A program made the translations under genes and the position numbers. The notes beneath the pieces are model-generated. The model worked only from the letters and a program-made list of their open reading frames with translations, searched no databases and was not told the DNA's origin. A stretch of 64,000 nt of DNA from VSJD01 sp964617825 (lineage in GTDB: Bacteria; Verrucomicrobiota; Kiritimatiellia; JAAZAB01). This document shows, piece after piece, positions 1 to 8,702 of this stretch. Position 1 is the stretch's first letter; each line of letters begins with the position of its first letter. The stretch spans positions 62,001-126,000 of the forward strand of contig CAZTWL010000003.1 of NCBI GenBank assembly GCA_964617825.1, read 5' to 3'.

Positions 1-875
1 GTGGGGCCAAAGGCAGCGGGCCCGATGTCGAGGATATTTTTCTTGGCGCAACCACGCTGCCCAAACTGCCCAGGGACATGACCGATCGCAATCGGACGTC
101 GCCTTTCGCCTTTACCGGTAACAAATTCGAATTCCGGATGCTGGGGTCGTCCCAATCCCCGGCGATGGCGAATTACGTCTTGAATACGATTGTGGCCGAT
201 TCGTTGGGCGCGATGGCGGACGCCCTGGAGAAGTCGAACGATGTTGCGGCCACGGCCCGGGCATTGTGCATGGCCATTGCCAAGGCGCACCGCAAGGTGA
301 TTTTCAACGGCAACGGCTACGCCGAGGAGTGGCACAAGGAGGCCGCCAAACGGGGGTTGCCGAATATAAGGAACTGCGTGGACAGTATTCTCAGCCTGCT
401 CGAAAAGGAGAATGGCGAAGTGCTCGCGAAGCATGGGGTCTTGAGCCAGGCGGAACTGCATTCGCGCGTGGAAATCATGCTCGAACATTATGTCAAGACG
501 CTCAATATCGAAGCGCGGACCTGCCTGCAAATTGCCAAAAGGCAGATTATTCCGGCCGTGGTCGCTTTCAGCGGCCAGATGGCGGAAGGCGTCGTGGCGC
601 TCAAGGCTGCGGGCGTGAAGCACGAATGTGCGCTCAACCTGCTGGACAAGGTGAATGCCCTGGCCGACAAGCTGGATAAGAATGTGGCCGCGCTCGAGAA
701 GACTCTCTCCGGGGCCGGCGCCGAGGAAAGCCTGGAAAATAAGGCCCGGATGTTTCGCGACCATGTTTTGGCCGGCATGAATGCCGTGCGCGAATCCGCC
801 GATGCGCTCGAAGCGATCGTCGACAGCAAGTTTTGGCCGTTGCCGTCATACGCGGAAATGCTCTTCTACCGGTAA
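1..875 (+). CDS. glnN: Type III glutamine synthetase, C-terminal part (5' end outside window)
   Basis: Glutamine synthetase makes glutamine from glutamate, ammonia and ATP in the cytosol. The frame is open from base 3 and 290 residues are visible. The stretch NRTSPFAFTGNKFEFR, just after base 84, is the family's conserved active-site motif in its type III form. It is followed by a long helical C-terminal region that types I and II lack. The gene ends 38 bp before gltB, so glutamine synthetase and glutamate synthase probably sit in one transcript as a GS-GOGAT pair. An internal ATG at 78 lies in mid-domain and is not the real start. The family assignment is firm; the missing N-terminus cannot be assessed. 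Confidence 0.93.
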   Translation, partial: GAKGSGPDVEDIFLGATTLPKLPRDMTDRNRTSPFAFTGNKFEFRMLGSSQSPAMANYVLNTIVADSLGAMADALEKSNDVAATARALCMAIAKAHRKVIFNGNGYAEEWHKEAAKRGLPNIRNCVDSILSLLEKENGEVLAKHGVLSQAELHSRVEIMLEHYVKTLNIEARTCLQIAKRQIIPAVVAFSGQMAEGVVALKAAGVKHECALNLLDKVNALADKLDKNVAALEKTLSGAGAEESLENKARMFRDHVLAGMNAVRESADALEAIVDSKFWPLPSYAEMLFYR

Positions 876-913
876 CGGCTTGGTTGATCGCGACCGGATG
901 GGAGCGTGTCAAA

Positions 914-3900
914 ATGGAGTCTGGCAGGTGCCTTTATGATCCGCGCTGTGAACACGATGCCTGCGGCGTGGGCTTTGTCGCCAATATCGACGGAACCAAA
1001 TCCCATGCGATTGTTGCTTCGGGCGTCAGGGTTCTGCAGAATCTTCTGCATCGCGGCGCGGCCGGCGGCGACGAGAAAACCGGCGATGGCGCGGGTATTC
1101 TGGTGCAAATTCCGGACGATTTCATGCGGCGCTCCTGTGCCGCTTTGAGCTTGGAACTGCCCCCGGCCGGCAGATATGGCGTCGGCATGCTGTTTTTGCC
1201 GCGCGATCGAAGCCTGGCCGGAAAATGTCGCGCGGTGTTCGCCGACGTCGTTCGCGAGGAGGGGTTGCCTTTCCTCGGCTGGCGCGAGGTGCCCAACGAT
1301 CCTTCCGTACTCGGCGCCAAGGCGCGGGAAGAACAGCCGCTGATCGTTCAATGCTTCATCGGCGGAGTTGCCGATGATCCGGCAGTTACGGAGCGCAAGC
1401 TCTACGTTATTCGGAAGCTGGCCGAGCGGCGCATCGAAACGCAGCTGCAACCGGGCGCCAGGTTTTATATTGCCAGTCTCTCGTGCCGGACGATTGTCTA
1501 TAAGGGATTATTGCTCGGCACGCAGCTGGACGAATTTTACGCCGATCTTCAAGCCGCGGATTTCATCAGCGCCCTTGCGATCGTTCACCAGCGCTACAGC
1601 ACGAACACCTTTCCGTCCTGGAAGCTGGCGCAACCCTTTCGTTACCTTGGACATAACGGTGAAATCAACACGCTGCGGGGCAATATCCGGCACATGCAGT
1701 CGCGCGAAAAATTACTGGCTTCGCATCGCCTGAATGGCGCCATCGGGAAGCTGTTGCCCGTTATCGATGCCGAAAGCAGCGATTCAGGCTGTCTGGATAA
1801 TGTGCTGGAACTATTGGTGGCCGGCGGCCGGGATATTCCCCATGCGATGATGATGCTGATCCCCCAGGCCTGGGGCCCCAAATATCCGATGGGACCGGAT
1901 TTGCGGGGATTCTTCGAATACAATTCGGGATTGATGGAGCCCTGGGATGGCCCGGCGGCCGTGGCGTTCACGGATGGTTCCGTTGTGGGCGCGCTCCTCG
2001 ATCGCAACGGGCTCCGCCCTTGCCGGTACACGATTACCAGAAGCGGCTTCATGGTCCTGGCTTCGGAAACCGGCGTCCTGGATTTTGCTCCCGGCGAAAT
2101 CGCCGAAAAAGGCGCCCTGCGTCCGGGTGAAATGATCCTGGTCGATTTAAATAAGCGGCGGCTGTTGAAGGACAAGGAAATTAAAAACGACTATGCGCGC
2201 CGGCTGCCGTATCGACGCTGGGTTGAAGAGAACAAAATCATGCTCCACGGGCTTTTCAACGACGTCGCGCCGGTGCTGCCGGATACGGCGCATCTGCTCT
2301 TGCGCCAGAAGCTGTTCGGCTATACGCGCGAGGATCTGGAACTGGTGATCCGGGTCATGGCCTCCCACGCCCATGAACCCGTCGGCTCCATGGGCTGCGA
2401 CACGCCGCTGGCCGTTCTTTCCGAAAAGCCGCAATTGCTCTATGCCTATTTCAAACAGTTGTTTGCCCAGGTCACCAATCCGCCCATCGATCCGATCCGC
2501 GAAGAGCTGGTTATGTCGCTCATGACTTTCATGGGCAATCCGGCCAATATCCTTCAGGAAAAACCCCAGTATGGCCGGCTGATCAAACTCAGGCATCCCA
2601 TTCTTTCCAACGAAGATTTGGAAAGAATAAAATCCTTGAACCTGAAGGATTTTATGATCGCCACCTTGCCTATCGGTTTCCCCTCCGCCGCGGCGGTTGC
2701 CACCGCAGGGACGGCCGCCGCCGATCGGGGACAAGCCCTCGAAACCGCCCTCGAACGGTTATGCCGGGAAACGGAGACGGCAATCGGCGCGGGGCGGTCG
2801 GTGATCGTTCTGAGCGACCGCGATTTGCCCGCCGACATGATTCCGATTCCCGCCCTGCTTGCGGTATCGGCGGTCAATCAAACGTTGGTGCGCATGGGCA
2901 AGCGGACCGGCGCGGCGCTAATTTTGGAAAGCGGCGAGCCGCGCGAAGTGCATCATTTTGCCCTGCTCCTGGGTTATGGCGCGACGGCGATCAATCCCTA
3001 TCTGGCTTTCGATATTGTGGCGGAGATGGCCGGCAAGGCGCTGCTGGAAGGCCAGATCGGGGTCACCCGGGCTTTGGAGAACTACATCCGGGCGATTTGC
3101 AAAGGGCTGCTGAAAGTGATGTCCAAAATGGGCATCTCGACGCTGCGCAGCTACCGGAGCGCCCAGGTGTTTGAGGCGGTAGGTTTAAGCTCCGCTTTGA
3201 TCGACAGCTATTTCCCCGGCACGGCCTCCCGTATCCAGGGAATCGGTTTGGCGGAAATCGCCGCCGAAGCCGACGCGCGCCACGCGGCGGCTTATGACCG
3301 TTCGCCCGGCGCGGCGCTTTTGCTCCCCAGCGGCGGCCGTTACCGCTACCGCAAGGATGGCGAGCGCCATCTCTGGACGCCGGATTCCATCTCCAAGCTT
3401 CAAGGCGCGGCGCGCAACAATGACTCCGGCCTGTACCGGGAATATGCGCGCCTGATCAACGATCAGACCAGGCAGGCGAGCACTTTGCGGGGACTGTTCA
3501 AGTTCAAGGAACGTCCGGCCATTCCGATCGGGGAGGTCGAGCCGGCCGCCGAGATCATGAAGCGTTTTGTGACCTCCGCCATGTCGTTCGGCTCAATCAG
3601 CCGGGAGGCGCACGAGACGCTCGCGATGGCCATGAACCGCATCGGCGCCATGAGCAACAGCGGCGAGGGCGGTGAAGATCCCGCCCGGTACGAACCTTTG
3701 CCCAACGGCGACAATCGCTGCAGCGCGGTCAAGCAGGTCGCCAGCGGCCGCTTCGGGGTTACGACGGAATACCTCGTGCATGCCCGGGAATTGCAGATCA
3801 AGATGGCGCAGGGCGCCAAGCCGGGGGAGGGCGGGCAATTGCCCGGGTTTAAGGTCGGCCCGGAGATTGCGCGCGTGCGCCATACCACGCCGGGGGTGAC

Positions 3901-5464
3901 GCTGATCTCGCCGCCGCCGCATCACGACATTTACTCCATCGAGGACATCAAGCAGTTGATCTTCGATTTGAAGAACGTTAATCCCGCCGCCGGGATTTCC
4001 GTGAAACTGGTTTCCGAAGTGGGCGTGGGCACGATTGCGGCGGGAGTGGTCAAAGGCGGGGTGGATAAGGTGCTCATCAGCGGGCATGACGGCGGCACGG
4101 GGGCGTCGCCGCTTTCCTCGATCAACTTCACCGGCGCTCCCTGGGAACTCGGCCTGGCGGAAACGCAACAAACGCTCATGCTGAACAATCTGCGCGGCCG
4201 TGTCCGTTTGCAGGTCGATGGCCAGCTGAAAACCGGACGGGACGTGGTGGTCGCGGCCTTGCTGGGCGCCGAGGAGTTCGGGTTTGCCACGGCGCCTTTG
4301 GTGGTGTGCGGCTGCGTGATGTTGCGGAAATGCAACGAGAATATCTGCCCGGCCGGGATTGCGACGCAGAACCCGGAATTGCGCAAGCGCTTTGCCGGCA
4401 AACCGGAGCATGTCCTCAATTTTTTCAGAATGGTTGCCGAAGAGGTTCGCGAATATATGGCCAGCCTGGGCTATCGCCGGCTGGACGATTTGATCGGCCA
4501 CAGCGACCTGCTTGAAATCGATGCCGCCATCGAGTTTTGGAAAGCCCGGCGCCTTGACTTTGCGGCGGTCTTCCGACGGGCGCCGGGCAACAGCCCCTTG
4601 CGCTGTGTTGAAAAGCAGCCGGGCGACCTTGCGGCGGTCATGGATGTCGAAATGATGGCCATGGCCAAGCCGGCGCTGGAGCGGCGCATCCCGGTTGCGA
4701 TCGACTTGCCCATCCGGAATGTCAACCGGACTGTAGGCGCGATGCTTTCCGGTGAAATTGTGCGCCGATACGGCGGCGTTGGCCTGCCGGACGACACCAT
4801 TGTGTGCCGCTTCAAGGGTTCCGCGGGCCAAAGTTTCGGCGCGTTCGGCGCCCGGGGTTTGACCCTGCGGCTGGAAGGCGATGCCAACGACTATCTGGGC
4901 AAGGGCCTGGCCGGCGCCAGGATCGTTGTCGTCCCATCCCCGGAGGCAAGTTTCGATCCTTCCGCGAACACCATCTGCGGCAATGTCCTTTTATATGGGG
5001 CCACCTCCGGCGAAATCTACATTTACGGCTGTGTGGGCGAAAGGTTCGCAATCAGGAATAGCGGCGCTTATGCCGTGGTCGAAGGCGTGGGCGATCATGC
5101 CTGCGAGTACATGACCGGGGGCCGGATCGTTGTCCTGGGGCGGACGGGGAATAATTTTGCTGCGGGGATGAGCGGTGGAATTGCTTATGTTTACGATCCG
5201 GAAGGCAACTTTGACAGCCGCTGCAATCTTGAAATGGTCGATTTGGATATGATCACCGATTCCGCGGATGCCAATGAACTGCAAACGATGATTCAAAATC
5301 ATTTCGAACATACCCGCAGCAGGAAAGCCGAGTTTATTCTGGCGCACTGGCAGGAATCCCTGCCCTTGTTCGTCAAGGTTTTTCCCATGGAATACCGCCG
5401 CGCGCTCGGCCGGATGAGCAAAGAGGACGAAGCCACCGAACGGGAGGGCGTGATCGATGGGTAA
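914..5464 (+). CDS. gltB: Glutamate synthase, large subunit
   Basis: The 1516-residue large subunit of glutamate synthase takes the amide nitrogen of glutamine and transfers it to 2-oxoglutarate. I chose ATG 914 because a GGAG lies about 10 bases upstream and because it leaves a 16-residue propeptide before Cys17 in DACGVGF. That Cys is the N-terminal nucleophile of the class II amidotransferase domain after cleavage. A longer frame from 833 would overlap glnN and add an unrelated leader. The FMN-binding domain shows GHDGGTGASP near residue 1057, and the 3Fe-4S cysteines begin at Cys1132 (CGCVMLRKCNENICPAG). The C-terminal glycine-rich beta-helix domain is complete. The end overlaps gltD by 8 bp, which implies translational coupling. 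Confidence 0.97.
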   Translation: MESGRCLYDPRCEHDACGVGFVANIDGTKSHAIVASGVRVLQNLLHRGAAGGDEKTGDGAGILVQIPDDFMRRSCAALSLELPPAGRYGVGMLFLPRDRSLAGKCRAVFADVVREEGLPFLGWREVPNDPSVLGAKAREEQPLIVQCFIGGVADDPAVTERKLYVIRKLAERRIETQLQPGARFYIASLSCRTIVYKGLLLGTQLDEFYADLQAADFISALAIVHQRYSTNTFPSWKLAQPFRYLGHNGEINTLRGNIRHMQSREKLLASHRLNGAIGKLLPVIDAESSDSGCLDNVLELLVAGGRDIPHAMMMLIPQAWGPKYPMGPDLRGFFEYNSGLMEPWDGPAAVAFTDGSVVGALLDRNGLRPCRYTITRSGFMVLASETGVLDFAPGEIAEKGALRPGEMILVDLNKRRLLKDKEIKNDYARRLPYRRWVEENKIMLHGLFNDVAPVLPDTAHLLLRQKLFGYTREDLELVIRVMASHAHEPVGSMGCDTPLAVLSEKPQLLYAYFKQLFAQVTNPPIDPIREELVMSLMTFMGNPANILQEKPQYGRLIKLRHPILSNEDLERIKSLNLKDFMIATLPIGFPSAAAVATAGTAAADRGQALETALERLCRETETAIGAGRSVIVLSDRDLPADMIPIPALLAVSAVNQTLVRMGKRTGAALILESGEPREVHHFALLLGYGATAINPYLAFDIVAEMAGKALLEGQIGVTRALENYIRAICKGLLKVMSKMGISTLRSYRSAQVFEAVGLSSALIDSYFPGTASRIQGIGLAEIAAEADARHAAAYDRSPGAALLLPSGGRYRYRKDGERHLWTPDSISKLQGAARNNDSGLYREYARLINDQTRQASTLRGLFKFKERPAIPIGEVEPAAEIMKRFVTSAMSFGSISREAHETLAMAMNRIGAMSNSGEGGEDPARYEPLPNGDNRCSAVKQVASGRFGVTTEYLVHARELQIKMAQGAKPGEGGQLPGFKVGPEIARVRHTTPGVTLISPPPHHDIYSIEDIKQLIFDLKNVNPAAGISVKLVSEVGVGTIAAGVVKGGVDKVLISGHDGGTGASPLSSINFTGAPWELGLAETQQTLMLNNLRGRVRLQVDGQLKTGRDVVVAALLGAEEFGFATAPLVVCGCVMLRKCNENICPAGIATQNPELRKRFAGKPEHVLNFFRMVAEEVREYMASLGYRRLDDLIGHSDLLEIDAAIEFWKARRLDFAAVFRRAPGNSPLRCVEKQPGDLAAVMDVEMMAMAKPALERRIPVAIDLPIRNVNRTVGAMLSGEIVRRYGGVGLPDDTIVCRFKGSAGQSFGAFGARGLTLRLEGDANDYLGKGLAGARIVVVPSPEASFDPSANTICGNVLLYGATSGEIYIYGCVGERFAIRNSGAYAVVEGVGDHACEYMTGGRIVVLGRTGNNFAAGMSGGIAYVYDPEGNFDSRCNLEMVDLDMITDSADANELQTMIQNHFEHTRSRKAEFILAHWQESLPLFVKVFPMEYRRALGRMSKEDEATEREGVIDG

Positions 5465-6917
5465 AACAGGTGGTTTTTTGCAGTATGGCCGCCAAGCTCC
5501 CGGCTATCGCCCCGTGGAAGAGCGGGTCAAGGATTTCAAGGCCGTGGAAATTCCTTTCGTGACGGACGCGGTGCATATCCAGGCTGCGCGTTGTCTGGAG
5601 TGTGGCACGCCTTTTTGCCACGGCTATGGTTGTCCGTTGGCGAATGTGATCCCGGAATTGAACGATCTTGTCTGGCAGGATCGTTGGGAAGAAGCGCTGG
5701 CGCTTCTGCTGACGACCAATCCCTTGCCTGAATTCACCGGACGGCTTTGTCCCGCCCTCTGCGAGGCGGCCTGCGTGCTTGCCATCCATGACGAAGCGGT
5801 GACTGTCCGGCAAATCGAGCTGGCGATCATCGAAAATGGCTTTGCCCGCGGTTATCTTAAGCCGCTGCCGCCGCCGGAAAGATTTGAAGAGCGGATAGCG
5901 GTAGTTGGCTCCGGGCCGGCGGGCCTGGCTGTGGCCGACATGCTCAATCGGGCTGGGTACCAGGTTGTCGTTTATGAGCGCGCCGCCAGGATCGGCGGCA
6001 TTTTGCGCTATGGAATTCCGGACTTTAAACTGGAAAAATGGATTCTGGACCGGAGAATCCGGCTCATGGAAAAGCAAGGCGTCCGTTTCGAAACCGGGGT
6101 TATTGTCGGCAAGGATATCTCCAGTAAATATCTGCAAAGCCGCTATAATGCCATTTGCCTTTGCGGGGGCGCCGGGGAACCCCGGGATTTGAAGGTGCCC
6201 GGGCGCGACTTGGCGGGCATTCATTTTGCCATGGATTATCTGGCGGCGCAAAACGCAAAAAATGCGGGCGACCAATTGGCCGCTGCCGCGGACATCGATG
6301 CCAGGGGGAAAAAAGTTGTGATTATCGGCGGCGGCGACACGGGCGCCGACTGCCTTGGCACCGCAATCCGGCAAGGCGCCCAAAGCGTTGTCCAGCTGGA
6401 AATTTTGGGTGAGCCGCCGCCATCCAGACCGAAAGCCACGCCGTGGCCCATGTGGCCGGCCATCCGACGCGATGCCTCCAGCCACAAGGAAGGCGGCCTT
6501 AGGCGTTGGGGGATCAGCGCCACGGGCTTTACGGGAGCGGATGGCCGCGTCAGCCAGGTGACGTGCGTGGAGGTGGATTCCGTATGCCATGCGGATGGGC
6601 GCTGCGAATTTGTGCCGCGTCCGGGCACGCATTCCAAACTGGCAGCCGACCTGGTCCTGCTGGCCCTGGGTTATCTCGTTCCCGACCGGCGTTGTCTTGT
6701 GAGCGATCTGTTTCTGGAATCCGTACGGCAGCCAAAATTTGCGCCCGATGAGTATCAGTTGGCGAATGGCGCGGGCATATTTGTTGCGGGTGACATGCGT
6801 CGCGGACCATCGCTGGTCGTGCGCTCGATTGCGGATGGAATGGCCGCCGCTCGGGCAATCCACGGCTGGCTGCAAAAGGCCGGCGGCAAAAAGATTGCAT
6901 CGCTTAATCCGCGTTAG
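5457..6917 (+). CDS. gltD: Glutamate synthase, small subunit
   Basis: This 486-residue flavoprotein supplies electrons from NADPH to GltB. Two cysteine clusters in the N-terminal ferredoxin-like domain (CLECGTPFCHGYGC and CPALCEAAC) bind 4Fe-4S clusters. A first dinucleotide fold, VVGSGPAG, near residue 147 binds FAD, and a second, VIIGGGDTGAD, near residue 287 binds NADPH. The C-terminal GDMRRGPSLVV segment closes the FAD site. Length is normal for the family. The start ATG lies inside the last codons of gltB (8-bp overlap), so the two subunits should be made in step. A 358-bp gap follows before gdhA, so the transcript may end here. Confidence 0.97.
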   Translation: MGKTGGFLQYGRQAPGYRPVEERVKDFKAVEIPFVTDAVHIQAARCLECGTPFCHGYGCPLANVIPELNDLVWQDRWEEALALLLTTNPLPEFTGRLCPALCEAACVLAIHDEAVTVRQIELAIIENGFARGYLKPLPPPERFEERIAVVGSGPAGLAVADMLNRAGYQVVVYERAARIGGILRYGIPDFKLEKWILDRRIRLMEKQGVRFETGVIVGKDISSKYLQSRYNAICLCGGAGEPRDLKVPGRDLAGIHFAMDYLAAQNAKNAGDQLAAAADIDARGKKVVIIGGGDTGADCLGTAIRQGAQSVVQLEILGEPPPSRPKATPWPMWPAIRRDASSHKEGGLRRWGISATGFTGADGRVSQVTCVEVDSVCHADGRCEFVPRPGTHSKLAADLVLLALGYLVPDRRCLVSDLFLESVRQPKFAPDEYQLANGAGIFVAGDMRRGPSLVVRSIADGMAAARAIHGWLQKAGGKKIASLNPR

Positions 6918-7275
6918 TATGCTTAAATCCCATTTGGCAGGGACGCCTGGCTTGATCGTTTTTTGGGCGTTCAGCTTCCCGCGCCGCAATGATTCAAGGA
7001 TGTTTAATGTTGCTTGGGCCTAATCCAAGCACCATGCCCGCAGTCGGCCGTCCGTGCGCGTGGCTATGCAATAGACCGTGGGCTATTATTTAGGCCGCCG
7101 TCCGGTGCTGCGACCAGGTTAACCGGAATAATGCCGTTGGTCGTTAAATGTTTGTTTCCAGGATGTTATATTAATTGCGGTCGTTCGTTTGTTGGCAGGT
7201 TGTATCGATTGGTACAAATCCTGCTTATACATACAAATGATTGGTGGCAAACACGTCAAACAGGAGTATGTCCTC
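6918..7275. other. Intergenic region between gltD and gdhA
   Basis: These 358 bp carry no convincing gene. No tRNA-like cloverleaf, strong terminator or conserved small ORF is visible. The last 80 bases are more AT-rich and hold the probable gdhA promoter, the inverted repeat listed separately, and the CAGGAG ribosome site at 7261-7266 that selects ATG 7276. A GGTTAACC palindrome near 7118 is isolated. Confidence 0.5.
7200..7237 (+). promoter_or_regulatory. Candidate gdhA promoter with inverted repeat
   Basis: A weak sigma70-like pair is present: TTGGTA at 7209-7214 and TACAAA at 7232-7237, with 17 bases between. The first hexamer lies inside an inverted repeat, TTGTA (7200-7204), 8 bases, TACAA (7213-7217). 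That placement would suit a repressor or activator site controlling glutamate dehydrogenase. The promoter match is modest, and the repeat could be chance in this AT-richer stretch. Confidence 0.35.
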
Positions 7276-8616
7276 ATGAGCGAATCAGTTGAAAAATTTA
7301 TGGAAGAAGTTGTGGCGCGCAATCCGGGCGAGCCTGAGTTTCATCAGGCGGTGCGCGAGGTGGCCGAATGTTTGATGCCGTTGGTGGCGAGCACGCCGGC
7401 CTACCGCCACGATCGGATCCTCGAGCGCCTGGTGGAGCCGGAACGGACCATTATCTTTCGGGTGCCGTGGGTGGATGACGGCGGCAAGATTCACGTTAAT
7501 CGCGGGTTCCGGATCGAGATGAATTCGGCCCTGGGTCCCTACAAGGGCGGCCTGCGGTTTCATGCCTCGGTGACGCTCAGCATCCTTAAATTTCTGGCGT
7601 TCGAACAGTGTTTCAAGAATGCGCTGACCACGTTGCCGATGGGCGGGGGCAAAGGCGGCTCGGATTTCGATCCGAAGGGCAAGAGCGATATGGAAGTCAT
7701 GCGGTTCTGCCAGTCATTCATGAGCGAGCTTTTCCGCCATATCGGGGCGAATACCGATGTGCCGGCCGGAGATATCGGGGTGGGTGGGCGCGAGATCGGC
7801 TATCTTTTTGGACAGTACAAGCGTTTGCGCAACGAGTTTACCGGGGTGCTCACCGGCAAGGGGGTCAGCTGGGGCGGTTCGTTGATGCGTCCGGAAGCGA
7901 CGGGTTATGGGGCGGTCTATTTCGCCCAGGACATGCTGGCGACGCGCAAGCAAAGCTTCGAGGGCAAGCTGGCGGCGGTATCCGGTTCGGGCAATGTGGC
8001 GCAATACACGGTTGAAAAACTCAACCATCTGGGCGCCAAGGTGATCACCCTTTCGGATTCCAGCGGCGCCATCGTGGATGAGGCCGGGATCGGCGAGGAA
8101 AAGCTGGCCTGGGTTATGGAATTGAAGAATGCGCGCCGCGGCCGGATCGAGGAATATGCCAAGAAATATCCGGGATCGAAATATTTAAGCGGCCGGCGGC
8201 CGTGGTCGGTAAAGTGCGATTTGGCGTTTCCCTGCGCCACACAGAACGAAATCTCGGCCGAGGATGCCCGTACGCTGGTGAAGAACGGGTGCATCTGTGT
8301 CTGCGAAGGCGCCAACATGCCGACCGAGCCCGAAGGCGTGGACGTGTTTTTGAAGGCCAAAATTCTATACGGTCCCGGCAAGGCGGCCAACGCCGGCGGG
8401 GTGGCGACCTCGGGACTGGAAATGTCGCAGAACGCCATGCATCTGAGCTGGCCGAAAGAGGAAGTCGACAAGCGCCTGTGCGAGATCATGCGCGCCATCC
8501 ACGCGTCGTGCGTGCAATACGGGCGTGAGGGCGATTTTGTTAACTACGTTAAGGGCGCCAATATCGCCGGCTTCCGCAAGATTGCCAATGCCATGCTTGC
8601 TCAGGGCGTGGTGTAG
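7276..8616 (+). CDS. gdhA: NADP-type glutamate dehydrogenase
   Basis: This 446-residue enzyme interconverts 2-oxoglutarate plus ammonia and glutamate. The length is that of the bacterial hexameric NADP-dependent class (E. coli GdhA has 447). KGGLRFH and the catalytic-lysine motif PMGGGKGG lie in the N-terminal substrate domain; the Rossmann fold shows VSGSGNVAQYT. ATG 7276 was chosen because CAGGAG ends 9 bases upstream and MSESVEKF matches the usual N-terminus; the frame is open to 7189 but that extension has no family resemblance. Next to GS-GOGAT it gives the cell a low-affinity, ATP-free ammonia route for nitrogen-rich conditions. It may start a gdhA-purF-pyrG-carBA transcript. Confidence 0.96.
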   Translation: MSESVEKFMEEVVARNPGEPEFHQAVREVAECLMPLVASTPAYRHDRILERLVEPERTIIFRVPWVDDGGKIHVNRGFRIEMNSALGPYKGGLRFHASVTLSILKFLAFEQCFKNALTTLPMGGGKGGSDFDPKGKSDMEVMRFCQSFMSELFRHIGANTDVPAGDIGVGGREIGYLFGQYKRLRNEFTGVLTGKGVSWGGSLMRPEATGYGAVYFAQDMLATRKQSFEGKLAAVSGSGNVAQYTVEKLNHLGAKVITLSDSSGAIVDEAGIGEEKLAWVMELKNARRGRIEEYAKKYPGSKYLSGRRPWSVKCDLAFPCATQNEISAEDARTLVKNGCICVCEGANMPTEPEGVDVFLKAKILYGPGKAANAGGVATSGLEMSQNAMHLSWPKEEVDKRLCEIMRAIHASCVQYGREGDFVNYVKGANIAGFRKIANAMLAQGVV

Positions 8617-8702
8617 GGCGCGCCGCCTCGAGGCTTTGAAGCCCTTCTGGTCCGTGCCGATAATGTTGTAGTGATGCTTCCTGCGATGAGGAGGAATGCG
8701 CC

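Noticed and set aside
833..913. N-terminal extension of GltB that overlaps glnN
   Set aside because: It would move the nucleophile Cys to residue 44 and has no ribosome site. ATG 914 with GGAG gives a normal propeptide.
8624..8643. Stem near the gdhA stop (GGCTT/AAGCC) as a terminator
   Set aside because: The stem is only four to five pairs with a tiny loop and no T-run, so it is likely chance.
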